Origin: Enteroscipio rubneri
GTDB taxonomy: Bacteria; Actinomycetota; Coriobacteriia; Coriobacteriales; Eggerthellaceae
Assembly: GCF_002899715.1 (NCBI RefSeq)
Contig: NZ_PPEK01000012.1
Location: forward strand, 28,700-92,699
Length of the DNA: 64,000 bases
Reading direction: 5' to 3'
A model generated the notes under the pieces. The model had not been told where the DNA came from. It saw nothing but the letters and a program-made list of their open reading frames with translations, and did not search any database. Both the position numbers and the translations under genes were made by a program. Below, piece by piece: positions 26,770-35,452 of the stretch; positions within the stretch are counted from its first letter, which is position 1; each line of letters begins with the position of its first letter.

Positions 26770-28693
26770 CGTCAAGTCCTCCTTCGATAATTACCTCGCT
26801 GATGTTTTGTTCCAATAATTGTTCGTCCGTACGGGAGATCGTCTTTCTATTTGAAATCGCCTTTTTAATCTTTGGCTCTAGGTAATCAAGGATGTCTCGC
26901 TCTTGTGAATTCGAGTTGATGAGTTGCTTCTGGAGCTTTGATAGCGCTTTATTGTCTTCTGCAAGAGCCTCAAACAGTTTGTCCTGTTCCTCCGCAGAAA
27001 GCATGTAATCGAACAGTGAGTTCACGAGAACCGCGTTGAACATTCTCGTAGTGATGATGCAATCATCCTCCTTGAAGACGTTACCAACCGCCTTGGTCGT
27101 TGCCCCCGCGATTCCGCCAACCGCCATCCCTACACCCAAGCCGATAGCCTTTCCTGCGGACTTGTTTATAGACCCGCCAATCTTTTTTCCGATTACCCCT
27201 CCGGCCACAGCCGTACCGCCGATGCTGCCACCAAACGAGGCCAGAAGAGAAAGCATGTTCTTTACGTACTGGGCGCCTGACATTTTCCTCGAAACGACAT
27301 CAAACGTATCAGGGACGGCAAAAACTACGAACATGACGCATTCGGCAAGCGCATTTGACCCGAGAAACTTCACGAAGCTCTTTTGCGCCGCGGTGCCATA
27401 AATAGCCTTTTTGCCAGCCAGAGCCCGAAAAGCGTTAATGAATCCTTGGACAAATTGCTTATCAAGGTTTTGGCTGAGGCTAACAGCCACGGGTTGAAGG
27501 GCATTCGCTGCTCCAGTTCGGGATATCTGAGAAGCCAGGATGCTGCCGGCAAAGCTCAACCCGTATACTTTCAAGCCAGTCCAAAGGGCGGTCTTCGCCG
27601 CAGCTTTCGGGTCCTTTGTTTTCCATAGTACTTGAGCAAACGCCACAATCGAGGAAATCCCGAATGCAGAGAGGCATCCAATCGCTCCCGTCGCGGCGTC
27701 GTAGGTAATGGATTCGACTGTACCCGCCTTCGCAAGGTTCAGCGCCTGCGAATAAGAAAGACGACCTTTTCTGATGATGTCGTATGCAGCTTCGGGATCG
27801 GATACTCCAGGTACCTGACCTGATGATATTTTCGACTTCATTCTGTCAATCGCTGCGGCGTACTGGTCGGAAGGGACCTCTACTTTCATCGGTTTTCCAG
27901 AGAGGTCTAGATAGCGAAAAGTTTTTTGTCCTGAAGAGTTCGCATTAAAGCACGCGTCTACGGATGCGTTCGCCGTTTTGCAGTACTTACATTGGACGGG
28001 AGCGGCATTCACGATCTTGTCAGGACCATTTTTTGCGTTGTCTCGTCCAACGACCGATGACTGCTCGCCATGGAGCACGTCAAGCAAAGCTCCTGCTTCC
28101 TCGGCGTATATTCCATGCCCAGTCTTAGTTTGGTCGGACCCATAAGCGGCATTGAACATTACCGCCTCAGAGTTAACGGCATTAATCGCACTGAAAGACG
28201 AGTTTTTAAGAACCTCTTCGGCGGCATTGCGACGTCGAATGAAATCGTCTCGATAGCCGTTAAGCAACTTACATAGGTCTGAACTTGCAAACCTAGCAAT
28301 CTCGGAGTCACCGGTCTTTAATACGTAATGCTTCTTCGGACCGTTTCCGACTTCAATCACTACGTAATCCTCGGGTGAGTAATACTCCCAAGGAATAATC
28401 CGGTACATCGTCTTAGGTGGCTTTGTTTTCTCGTTGCGGCCCTTTGTTACATTATCTGCTTTTATTGCCTTTGCGTTTGCTTTGACTTCGTCCTTGGACG
28501 CCTTTACCACAAGAGCCTGTTTCGTCAGAACAACACCTGCTGGATAGCCTCCGAAATTCAGGATGTCAGCCCAGAGGATGTCGTAATCGCTTGGGACAGG
28601 TAAATATCTCTGAATCTTCCTTACGTTCTTTTGTGACAGTTTCGTACTCGAATCGGGGAGATTCTTGATTAGTCTTTCTAAGGTTGGGTCCAT
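26759..28693 (-). CDS. large protein with a glycine-rich hydrophobic region, possible defence effector
   Basis: A 644-aa protein I cannot place in a family. Residues about 40-120 look like a beta-rich PH-like domain ('ILNFGGYPAGVVLTKQALVV...MYRIIPWEYY'). A central part carries one CxxC ('CKYCKTA'). Residues about 330-560 are hydrophobic and Gly/Ala-rich ('IGGTAVAGGVIGKKIGG', 'GLGVGMAVGGIAGATT'), like membrane-inserting or colicin-like segments. The C-terminus is charged and helical. ATG 28693 is chosen over TTG 28717, which has no better signal. A membrane-acting effector is a guess from composition and location in a defence island. Confidence 0.6.
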   Translation of the reverse strand: MDPTLERLIKNLPDSSTKLSQKNVRKIQRYLPVPSDYDILWADILNFGGYPAGVVLTKQALVVKASKDEVKANAKAIKADNVTKGRNEKTKPPKTMYRIIPWEYYSPEDYVVIEVGNGPKKHYVLKTGDSEIARFASSDLCKLLNGYRDDFIRRRNAAEEVLKNSSFSAINAVNSEAVMFNAAYGSDQTKTGHGIYAEEAGALLDVLHGEQSSVVGRDNAKNGPDKIVNAAPVQCKYCKTANASVDACFNANSSGQKTFRYLDLSGKPMKVEVPSDQYAAAIDRMKSKISSGQVPGVSDPEAAYDIIRKGRLSYSQALNLAKAGTVESITYDAATGAIGCLSAFGISSIVAFAQVLWKTKDPKAAAKTALWTGLKVYGLSFAGSILASQISRTGAANALQPVAVSLSQNLDKQFVQGFINAFRALAGKKAIYGTAAQKSFVKFLGSNALAECVMFVVFAVPDTFDVVSRKMSGAQYVKNMLSLLASFGGSIGGTAVAGGVIGKKIGGSINKSAGKAIGLGVGMAVGGIAGATTKAVGNVFKEDDCIITTRMFNAVLVNSLFDYMLSAEEQDKLFEALAEDNKALSKLQKQLINSNSQERDILDYLEPKIKKAISNRKTISRTDEQLLEQNISEVIIEGGLDDEM

Positions 28694-28822
28694 ATACACT
28701 CTTTCGTTGTCTGACAAGGGTATTTTAATCCTTGAGATTGCTTTCAGTTGCTAGCTTTAGGAGACGGGTTGTACGGCCAGGGATCCTGGCAGAGTCGTAA
28801 ACGAAACTACTGACTCAAATCA

Positions 28823-28843
28823 ACTGGGACAATTTGTCCCAGT
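28823..28843. repeat. dispersed palindrome, copy 2
   Basis: ACTGGGACA-ATT-TGTCCCAGT, perfect 9-bp arms. It lies between the 3' end of the DUF6508 gene and the start of the 644-aa protein gene. Confidence 0.8.
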
Positions 28844-28844
28844 G

Positions 28845-29264
28845 CTACTGCTCGTCGAGTTCGGCAAGTCGCTTCATCCATTCGAGCATCTTCCCGCTCT
28901 CCAGGTAGTGGAGCAGTAGCCCCTCGCAGAACCTGTCCTGGCGTACGATCGCCAGGATCATCGCCAGCGTGCACTTCGCATCGCAGGCGGAGGCGTCAAC
29001 GGCCTGGATGTCGTCCACGCCGTGCAGCCCGTAGCTCTCCAGGACTCCCATGTAATCATGCACGTCCATCACTTCGCTCAGGTCCTCCACGCACTCGTGG
29101 ACCGCCTCGATGAGCATCTCGCCAGCCCTTCCGTACCCGACGAAGGGCATCTGGACCGGATCGTCCGACGCTCCCCTGTGCTCGGCGTCCACGATCCACT
29201 CGCCATGCTTCCCCTCGTCCTCGAGGGCGGGGATGATGCTCGTGATCTTCTCGAATCTTCTCAA
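28845..29264 (-). CDS. DUF6508 protein
   Basis: The 139-aa protein resembles DUF6508: 'RRFEKITSIIPALE', 'HGEWIVDAEHRG', 'PVQMPFVGYG' and the C-terminal 'VRQDRFCEGLLLHYLESG...WMKRL'. Function of the family is unknown to me; members occur on mobile elements. I chose TTG 29264 because GAGG lies about 8 nt upstream; GTG 29273 is an alternative. It follows a zinc-ribbon gene by 17 bp. Confidence 0.65.
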   Translation of the reverse strand: MRRFEKITSIIPALEDEGKHGEWIVDAEHRGASDDPVQMPFVGYGRAGEMLIEAVHECVEDLSEVMDVHDYMGVLESYGLHGVDDIQAVDASACDAKCTLAMILAIVRQDRFCEGLLLHYLESGKMLEWMKRLAELDEQ

Positions 29265-29281
29265 CGCAATCACCTCGTCAT

Positions 29282-29503
29282 CTACTGTGACAGAATGTCG
29301 CAGTGGCCCCACTCGTGCCCGCAGGCGTTGCAATGCCACTTGGGGTCGTCGCCGGTGACGCAGCAGCCTCCAAGGACCACGCGGCCCTCCTCGAGGTCGC
29401 TTTCCAGCTGCTCGCTGTAGGCGGGCATACCCCAGAGGATGGCAGCCACGCTGCCGCTCCCGCACTTCGGGCATGCGGGGCGTCTTCCGTTCTCGTCGGC
29501 CAT
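29282..29503 (-). CDS. small zinc-ribbon protein
   Basis: A 73-aa protein with 'CPKCGSGSV' near the N-terminus, 'GGCC' in the middle and 'WHCNACGHEWG' near the end, forming a four-Cys zinc ribbon. GGGAGG precedes the ATG at 29503. It is co-directional with the DUF6508 gene. Common on mobile elements; role unknown. Confidence 0.7.
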   Translation of the reverse strand: MADENGRRPACPKCGSGSVAAILWGMPAYSEQLESDLEEGRVVLGGCCVTGDDPKWHCNACGHEWGHCDILSQ

Positions 29504-30016
29504 AGGATCCCTCCCATTCCCCGGGGCGGAGCCCCGTCGTCAAAGGTTTCGTGCGGTTACCATTCTAAAAGCGAGGACGTGCGAGCGGTGTCCGTTAAGA
29601 CGGACATGCTTCCAACGCCTCGGGAAATACCATTTCCTAAGCTCGCCAGAGGTGTGCGAGCCTGTCGGTCAAGCCTGCCTGCACGTAAGAGCAGCATAAA
29701 CACAGCACGGGTGGTGATGCGATGTACGTCAGGAACAGTTAGCGCCGGGCGAAGGTCGCATTTCAGCATTGGCGCTGAGCATCCTGCACCGTCGAATAGC
29801 GAGGCACTTTCACAGCTGCTGGGACAATCTGTCCCAGCGAGACATCCAACCGATATTATGCCAATTTCTTGAATATGGGACTTAGGGAACCCAAGGGAAC
29901 CGAAGCCCATTCCCCTCAAAAGACTCCTTTCCCGCTTTCGTGTAGAAGGCTGATGAACGTACATGGCGTAACGCCGCGGAACGCAGCGATACGGCGCGGA
30001 AAGGATAGGAGGACGC
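29504..30016. promoter_or_regulatory. 513-bp divergent control region at the left of the conjugative backbone
   Basis: This gap separates the minus-strand zinc-ribbon/DUF6508 genes from the plus-strand excisionase-to-transfer genes. It holds palindrome copy 3. AGGGAACCCAAGGGAACC-like repeats occur near 29883-29900 and again within the DnaC-like gene's end (31908-31930). No coding frame is convincing. It probably contains divergent promoters. Confidence 0.45.
29818..29838. repeat. dispersed palindrome, copy 3
   Basis: GCTGGGACA-ATC-TGTCCCAGC, perfect 9-bp arms. It lies 179 bp before the first plus-strand gene of the conjugative backbone, a natural place for an operator. Confidence 0.8.
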
Positions 30017-30262
30017 ATGAGACCACAAAGCGACTGCAGCGGCTGCACTGATCAGAACCAGGCCGCGAGTGGCCCCAGCGAATGGATGACCGTAGCCGAA
30101 ATGCAGGAATACATGCATGCCGGAAGGACCAAGGCCTATGAGCTCATCAAGGCCGGAGAGGTCAGGTCGTACAGGCTGGGAAGGAGGATTCTCGTGAACA
30201 GGCTGTCCCTTGACCGATACATAAAAGCAAACGGAACACTTGGCGACCAACCGAACAAATGA
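30017..30262 (+). CDS. excisionase-like HTH protein
   Basis: The 81-aa protein has the helix_turn_helix_17 / excisionase layout: 'MTVAEMQEYMHAGRTKAYELIKAGEVRSYRLGRRILVNRLSLDRYI'. Such proteins bend DNA for excision or act as small regulators. AGGAGG precedes ATG 30017. It heads the run of plus-strand genes. No integrase partner is in the window. Confidence 0.75.
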   Translation: MRPQSDCSGCTDQNQAASGPSEWMTVAEMQEYMHAGRTKAYELIKAGEVRSYRLGRRILVNRLSLDRYIKANGTLGDQPNK

Positions 30263-30357
30263 GGTCCGAGCCATGTTGATTGCACCCGAAGCTTCGGCGC
30301 TATCGAAGGGCGAGGCATCGTCTTGCCGCCTCAAACGAACTCGAAACGAGGCAGACG

Positions 30358-30600
30358 ATGAATGATGCAACAGGACCTAGACCAGTGCCACCTCAGGACT
30401 ACTACAGCGCCCAGCAGGTGATGGACTTGCTGAGAATAAGCAAGAGAAGGCTGTACGAGCTCGCGGAACGCGACGATGACCCGCTGCCCCTCAGGACTTT
30501 CCCGGGGGCAAAGCGTGGATCGATAGCGGATCGGAGGGAGCTCCGCGATTGGGTCCTTCGCAACACCGTCCTAGTCCGCGAGCGCGAGCAAAGGGGCTAG
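30358..30600 (+). CDS. second excisionase/MerR-like HTH protein
   Basis: An 80-aa HTH_17-type protein ('YSAQQVMDLLRISKRRLYELAERDDDPLPLRTFPGAKRGSIADRRELRDWV'). GAGGC lies before ATG 30358. Together with the preceding protein it gives two small DNA-binding proteins ahead of the replication genes. Role in excision or in control of replication is possible. Confidence 0.7.
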   Translation: MNDATGPRPVPPQDYYSAQQVMDLLRISKRRLYELAERDDDPLPLRTFPGAKRGSIADRRELRDWVLRNTVLVREREQRG

Positions 30601-30607
30601 GAGAAAA

Positions 30608-31093
30608 ATGAAGGACATCAAGAGCGAGGGTGATGAGCGCGCTTCCCCTGAAGGGTTCATCACGTTGCATGGGTTCATGATGAAAGGAATGGGACTCTCT
30701 GGAGTCCCGCTCCTCGTCTTTGCCCGCATCTACGGCTTCAACTCGGCAGGATTGGACTTTTATGAGAGCAAGCCCCATCTCGCAAGCTTCCTGAACACAA
30801 CGGAGAGGTCCGTATACAGGGCCTTCTCGGACCTACTCGAAAAGGGGCTGATCCAGGAGTCGGGCTCCCATCGACACGCAAGCGGCGCCGAGACGAAGTG
30901 CTACTCGGTCGTATGGTCGGCCATTCCCCCGAGGGCGAGGGGTCCAGACCCTGACAAAACGTCACCCCCTGACAAAACGTCACCCTCTGAAATCTTGTCA
31001 GTCGAAAGGGCGCAGGGGGATGACGAATCTTCAGTCCCCGGGCTGACGAATTGTCAGCCAATAAGAAAGGCCGATAACAAAGGTTTCAGATAG
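30608..31093 (+). CDS. replication-initiator-like winged-helix protein with iterons inside the gene
   Basis: The 161-aa protein has a winged-helix core ('VFARIYGFNSAGLDFYESKPHLASFLNTTERSVYRAFSDLLEKGLIQE') like the initiators and replisome organisers of phages and conjugative elements. Its C-terminal tail 'PDKTSPPDKTSPSEILS...LTNCQ' is encoded by tandem DNA repeats, so this tail probably exists because the origin lies there. AGGAG precedes the ATG. It is followed by a DnaC-like loader, the normal partner. Confidence 0.7.
   Translation: MKDIKSEGDERASPEGFITLHGFMMKGMGLSGVPLLVFARIYGFNSAGLDFYESKPHLASFLNTTERSVYRAFSDLLEKGLIQESGSHRHASGAETKCYSVVWSAIPPRARGPDPDKTSPPDKTSPSEILSVERAQGDDESSVPGLTNCQPIRKADNKGFR
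30949..31059 (+). repeat. iterons / candidate replication origin inside the initiator gene
   Basis: Two perfect tandem 18-bp repeats, CCCTGACAAAACGTCACC (30949-30966 and 30967-30984), are followed by a degenerate copy (30985-31003). Another degenerate unit lies near 31021-31036, and a perfect palindrome GGCTGAC-GAATT-GTCAGCC at 31041-31059. Each unit has the plan TGAC-N4/5-GTCA. The position inside an initiator gene fits an origin. Confidence 0.65.
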
Positions 31094-31108
31094 GAAAGGC
31101 GGCCTCGT

Positions 31109-31942
31109 TTGAAGGACGAGAGGAATCCATTCATTACGCTCGAGGAGGCAAGGGCCAGGGGATTGAGGTACTCCGAGCCGGAACCGGTTGCCTGCACGTA
31201 CTGCGGGCGGGCAACCGTTCCCCTCGGCATCGAGTACGGCGGCGAGGTCAGGTGGATCACCCATGAGCCCTGCGGCTGCCCAGAAGAGCTCGAGGCAAAG
31301 CGGAAAGAAGAGGAGAGGGAGGCCAAGGAGGCCGAGTCCAAGCTCCAATCCAAGTTCCTCAAGGCGGGTGTCGCCAGGCGCTTCCTCGGCGCGAGGGTCG
31401 ACCTCGAGGCATCGGCTCGATACCTGTCCAGCTTCGGGGGAAACGGGGGAGCCGGCCTCTACATCGAGGGATGCGTGGGCTCCGGAAAGACCTACGCGGC
31501 AAGCGCCATCGCGAAGGCGTTCGTTCTGTCGGGCTACAGCGTGGCCATGGGAACGACCCTCTCAATGCTCGAGGAGATCAAGCGCAGCTACGACGACGAC
31601 CGCGCGCCTGGCATCAGCCGCTATGTCGGCAGCGACGTCCTGATCATGGACGACATAGGCAAGGAGACGACCAGCTCCTGGGCCCTCACAAACCTCTTCC
31701 AAATCGTCAACTCCCGCTACGAGGACATGCTCCCGACCATATACACGTCGCAGTACGACGTAGACACGCTGCTGTCCCGGATGGCCAGATACGGGGACCG
31801 CGAGACCGCCGAGGCGATCGTCTCGAGGATCGTGCAGACCTCGACGCATGTCCGCCTGCCGAATAGGGACAGAAGGCGCGAATCCAGCTTTTTCGGTGAA
31901 GACGGAACCAAGGGAACCCAAGGGAACCTTAGGCGTCGATGA
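31109..31942 (+). CDS. DnaC-like helicase loader ATPase
   Basis: A 277-aa AAA+ protein. Cys29/Cys32 and Cys55/Cys57 form a zinc-binding N-terminal segment. Walker A is 'GCVGSGKT' (121-128) and Walker B 'VLIMDDIGK' (about 174-182), with sensor motif 'IYTSQYD'. It loads the replicative helicase at the element's origin. TTG 31109 is the start, with AGGAAAGGCGG upstream. Its C-terminal end overlaps sequence repeated in the control region near 29883. Confidence 0.85.
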   Translation: MKDERNPFITLEEARARGLRYSEPEPVACTYCGRATVPLGIEYGGEVRWITHEPCGCPEELEAKRKEEEREAKEAESKLQSKFLKAGVARRFLGARVDLEASARYLSSFGGNGGAGLYIEGCVGSGKTYAASAIAKAFVLSGYSVAMGTTLSMLEEIKRSYDDDRAPGISRYVGSDVLIMDDIGKETTSSWALTNLFQIVNSRYEDMLPTIYTSQYDVDTLLSRMARYGDRETAEAIVSRIVQTSTHVRLPNRDRRRESSFFGEDGTKGTQGNLRRR

Positions 31943-32077
31943 CGGCGGCAGGGTCCCTCCCACTGTTGGTATAAGCGCATTTGGCGGCGAGGAAGAGCTG
32001 GTCAGCTGAAACATCCCCGCAAACGAAAACCGAGCTCGTGACTCCTAGCGCCTCGCCGCCGCCAAGCAGAGACCCGC

Positions 32078-32094
32078 TGGGACAGATTGTCCCA
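32078..32094. repeat. dispersed palindrome, copy 4
   Basis: TGGGACA-GAT-TGTCCCA. It lies 17 bp before the ATG at 32112, where a bound protein could block transcription or translation initiation. Confidence 0.75.
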
Positions 32095-32111
32095 CCGACG
32101 AAAGGACCGAC

Positions 32112-32636
32112 ATGGAGGGCTTCGCACCCATCACAGGAGAGGAGCACGAGCTCCTCGTGGCCAAGTGCCAGGAGAACGGCTGGCTCAAGCGCGGCGGCTA
32201 CGACTGGCAGGATGACCCCTTCATGGAGGAATACCCCTACGAGTTCTCCAAGGCCGAGAGCATCGAGGGTCTCCGCAACGCGTTCGCGCGCGGGAACTGG
32301 GCCATCAGGCAGGGTTTCGTCTACGAGGACCTCGCCTTCATCCAGCAGGTCAACGGCGGCGACGAATGGTGGACCTGCAAGCGCTTCGACGGGGAATGGA
32401 TCGACTTCGAGAGCTGGAGCTTCGGTCGGATATCGCTAGACCCCGCGGAGTTCGAGGACGCGATGCTACATATGCGTCACGCGACCAAGGAGGAGTGCAC
32501 ATCCCTGCGCTACATGGACTCGAAGATACCCGAGAGGCCTCAGAGCCTCGCCGACAGGGCCCAGGGAGCCATCCAGGCGTCAGCAACGCTCGATTCCGCA
32601 ACTCAGCACCGACAAGGACCCAACCACACCAGATAA
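32112..32636 (+). CDS. hypothetical protein of the conjugative element
   Basis: A 174-aa acidic, Trp-rich, soluble protein ('EEHELLVAKCQENGWLKRGGYDWQDDPFMEEYPYEF'). No known family. GAAAGGA lies about 8 nt before the ATG, and palindrome copy 4 is just upstream. Codon use is strongly GC-rich, like the transfer genes. The C-terminal 35 residues look unstructured. Confidence 0.6.
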   Translation: MEGFAPITGEEHELLVAKCQENGWLKRGGYDWQDDPFMEEYPYEFSKAESIEGLRNAFARGNWAIRQGFVYEDLAFIQQVNGGDEWWTCKRFDGEWIDFESWSFGRISLDPAEFEDAMLHMRHATKEECTSLRYMDSKIPERPQSLADRAQGAIQASATLDSATQHRQGPNHTR

Positions 32637-32666
32637 GCCAGGAAACTTAGAGAAAGGCGGCATGTT

Positions 32667-33215
32667 ATGCCAAGTGACTACGGGGACGACTCCGGCGAGA
32701 AGCTCGTCGACTGGATGCTGAGAATCGGGCAGGATGCGGGCGGCGCGGCGATGTCGGCAAGCGCCGAAAGGCTCGCAAACGCCTTCAGGAACGCGCGCGG
32801 CCAGGTCGCAGGGACCCCGGACGCCGTCGCCGAAGAACTGGAAGACGCGCCTCAGTGGGCGAAGCTCAGCATGGCTGAGTTCGAGCCGCTTCCGGAATAC
32901 GAATCCATCAGGCAGCTCATCGACGAGGAGCTGGACAGGGCCTCCATCGAGCATGCCTTCCACAACGATGGCGAGCGTGGCTTCCTCGTGTTCAAGGTCG
33001 AAGACGCGCCGGACGTCGACGAGGTTTTCGCGGACCTCGAGAGGAAGGCGTCCGAGGCGCTTGACGAAGCCAAGGAGAGGATCGCCCAGCCCAAGTCCAG
33101 GGATGCTGAGAGGCTCGCCGTGAAAGCCGAGCAGGCCAAGGCCGCCTCGGCCGCAAGCAAGGCAGCCCGAGAGCAGGTTCGCCAGGTGGAGCGCTTGGAG
33201 CAGAAGGCGCGATGA
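32667..33215 (+). CDS. PcfB/DUF3801-like conjugation protein
   Basis: A 182-aa protein immediately before the coupling-protein gene, overlapping it by 4 bp (ATGA). Charged helical C-terminus ('AKEAEQAKAASAASKAAREQ'-like). Its place and layout match PcfB/DUF3801 proteins, accessory factors of the VirD4 coupling protein in Gram-positive conjugation. Sequence similarity is weak by eye, so the family name is tentative. Confidence 0.5.
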   Translation: MPSDYGDDSGEKLVDWMLRIGQDAGGAAMSASAERLANAFRNARGQVAGTPDAVAEELEDAPQWAKLSMAEFEPLPEYESIRQLIDEELDRASIEHAFHNDGERGFLVFKVEDAPDVDEVFADLERKASEALDEAKERIAQPKSRDAERLAVKAEQAKAASAASKAAREQVRQVERLEQKAR

Positions 33216-35053
33216 GAAGCGATGTGCTCTTCACCGCCATATGCTCGGCGATCTCCTTCCTCGTCGGAAACGTCATCGCGGGCCATGCCCAGGAAACCGG
33301 GGCCAACCCGCTCATGGCGGGTGGGGGATTCGCGGAAACCCTCCCCGACTCCCTTGCATCGGGCCACCTCTTCTACGCAGACACCCTCTCCGTCGCGATC
33401 GGCGCGGCCTGCGCCTGCGCGGTGTGGCTCTTCTGGGCCAGGGAGGCTGAGCGCATGGGAAACTACCGGCGCGGCGAGGAGCATGGAAGCTCCAGGTGGG
33501 CGACCGCCAAGGAGATGGGGGCCTACGCGGATTCCAAGGATCCGGACAACAACGTCATCCTCTCCTCGCGATCCAAGAAGCGCTTCATCGACACGTCCCA
33601 CGACCAGAGGACGGAGACCAACAACAACATGCTCGTGGTGGGAGGACCCGGAACGGGCAAGACCCGCTACTACGTCAAGCCGAACCTCTACCAGCTGAAC
33701 GCCAACTACTTCATCACCGACCCGAAGGGGACGCTGATCATGGACGTCGGCTGGCTCTTCGAGGAATCGGGCTACGACATCCTCACCTTCGACACCATCG
33801 ACTTCTCCAGGTCCATGCACTTCAACCCTCTCGCCTACGTACGCGACGAGAAGGGCATCCTGAAGTTCGTGGAGTGCCTCGTGAAGAACACGACGGGCGA
33901 CAAGGAGCATTCCGGCGACCCCTTCTGGGAGAACGCCGAGAAGCTCCTCTACACGGCGCTGGTGGGATACCTGATCGCCCACTGCCCGCCCGAGGACCGG
34001 AACGTCGGCGGCCTCATCATGCTGCTCGCCCTCGCAGACGCCCGCGAGGACGACGAGGACTACATGAGCCCGCTCGACATGCTCTTCAACGAGATCGAGA
34101 CGGGCAGGCGCCTGGCCCCCAAGGCCACGGCCACCGCCTACGACCCCGAGCGGAGGGACTTCGACGAGGGGGTTGAGGCGTTCGAGTGGATCGAGGTCGG
34201 CAAGCCCGCGAAGCCGGAAGAGGACTTCTCCCTGGCCACCTACAAGCAGTTCAAGGTGGCGGCCGGCAAGACAATGAAGTCCATCATGGTCAGCTGCAAC
34301 GTCCGCATGAAGCCCTTCGACATCGACGAGGTCCGCGAGCTCCTCTCCTACGACGAGATGGACCTCGGCCACCTGGGCGACGCGCGCAGGAAGACCGTGG
34401 TCTTCGCGTCCATGTCGGACACGGACTCCACCTTCGACTTCCTGTTCGCGCTGCTCATGCACTTGGCGATGGACACGCTATGCGAGGTCGCGCTCTCGAG
34501 GTTCCAGGGCCGGCTCCCGCGCCCCGTCCACTTCATGTTCGACGAGTTCGCCAACATCGGCCGGGTGCCCGACTTCGAGCGGATGATCACCGTGACGCGC
34601 AGCCGCAACATCGCTGTGTCGATGATCCTGCAGTCCCTCTCGCAGCTCAAGGAGACCTACGGCGACAACAACGCAGCCACCATCGTCAACGCCTGCGACA
34701 CCTTCGTCTATCTCGGCGGCAAGTCAAACGAGACCAACAAGGAGATATCGGAGATGGTGGGCAAGCAGACCGTGAAGAACATGACGGTGAACGACTCCCG
34801 CGGAGCAAGCCCCTCCACCACGAGGAACTACGGCGTGTTCGAGCGAGACCTGATACAGGCCTCCGAGATAGCGCGAATGCCGAGGGACGAGGGATTGGTG
34901 CTGATCAACGGCGCGCAGCCCTTCGAGGACAAGAAATACGACCTGCGCAAGCATCCGAGGTCGGCAAGGCTCGAAGGCCGCGGTCCGTTCGACTTCAAGG
35001 AATACAGAGCGAGGAGGTGGGCCTATGAGAGGGATTCCCTCGTAGCTGAGTGA
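33212..35053 (+). CDS. VirD4/TraG-type coupling protein
   Basis: A 613-aa type IV coupling ATPase that brings the relaxase-DNA complex to the transfer channel. An N-terminal part has two hydrophobic segments (residues about 5-25 and 50-75). Walker A is 'VVGGPGTGKTRYYVKPNL' (about 142-159) and Walker B lies in 'HFMFDEFANIGRVPDFE' (about 440). The C-terminal 'NACDTFVYLGGKSNETNKEIS' block is typical of TraG. It overlaps the preceding gene, as in other Gram-positive elements. Confidence 0.92.
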   Translation: MRSDVLFTAICSAISFLVGNVIAGHAQETGANPLMAGGGFAETLPDSLASGHLFYADTLSVAIGAACACAVWLFWAREAERMGNYRRGEEHGSSRWATAKEMGAYADSKDPDNNVILSSRSKKRFIDTSHDQRTETNNNMLVVGGPGTGKTRYYVKPNLYQLNANYFITDPKGTLIMDVGWLFEESGYDILTFDTIDFSRSMHFNPLAYVRDEKGILKFVECLVKNTTGDKEHSGDPFWENAEKLLYTALVGYLIAHCPPEDRNVGGLIMLLALADAREDDEDYMSPLDMLFNEIETGRRLAPKATATAYDPERRDFDEGVEAFEWIEVGKPAKPEEDFSLATYKQFKVAAGKTMKSIMVSCNVRMKPFDIDEVRELLSYDEMDLGHLGDARRKTVVFASMSDTDSTFDFLFALLMHLAMDTLCEVALSRFQGRLPRPVHFMFDEFANIGRVPDFERMITVTRSRNIAVSMILQSLSQLKETYGDNNAATIVNACDTFVYLGGKSNETNKEISEMVGKQTVKNMTVNDSRGASPSTTRNYGVFERDLIQASEIARMPRDEGLVLINGAQPFEDKKYDLRKHPRSARLEGRGPFDFKEYRARRWAYERDSLVAE

Positions 35054-35227
35054 GGGTTGCGGCAAGCGCGCGGCGCACAAGGCATCGGAACGCTTCCACA
35101 CATGCCGATGCTGCCGCAGCCCCATGCAAAGGAGCACGCACGTGCCCCTGAACCCAATTCTAACACCCCGCGACAGCCCATCTTCCACATGCGGGCCAGG
35201 GGTGACGATCACATGCAAAGGAGACAC

Positions 35228-35443
35228 ATGCTAAACAACATCATCAGCCTCGTTTCGGGCTGCGTGACGTTCCTGGGCGGCTTCCTCGTCGTCTGGGGCG
35301 CGGTCAGCCTCGGCCTCGCAATCCGCGAGCAGCAGGGCGGCAGCCAGATCGCGAGCGCGATTTCCACCATCGCCGGCGGCGCGATCATCATCGCCGCATC
35401 CATCTACTTCGGTCAGCTGGACACTTCCTGGCTCCCTAACTAG
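35228..35443 (+). CDS. Maff2/VirB2-like small membrane protein
   Basis: The 71-aa protein has two membrane segments ('IISLVSGCVTFLGGFLVVWGAVSLGLA' and 'ISTIAGGAIIIAASIYFG'), matching small pilin-like proteins of conjugative elements (Maff2/TrbC type). ATG 35228 has AAAGGAG upstream. It precedes PrgI and VirB4 genes, as VirB2 does. A 184-bp non-coding gap lies before it. Confidence 0.7.
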   Translation: MLNNIISLVSGCVTFLGGFLVVWGAVSLGLAIREQQGGSQIASAISTIAGGAIIIAASIYFGQLDTSWLPN

Positions 35444-35452
35444 GAGGCCGGA

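Noticed and set aside
29557..30048. 163-codon minus-strand frame in the control region
   Set aside because: No ribosome site or homology, and it overlaps the start of the excisionase-like gene and palindrome copy 3.
30949..31003. CRISPR-like tandem repeats
   Set aside because: Units are directly adjacent without spacers and lie inside a coding frame; iterons explain them better.
32852..34462. 536-codon minus-strand frame across the coupling-protein region
   Set aside because: Shadow of VirD4 and the preceding gene, which have motifs and overlapping starts.
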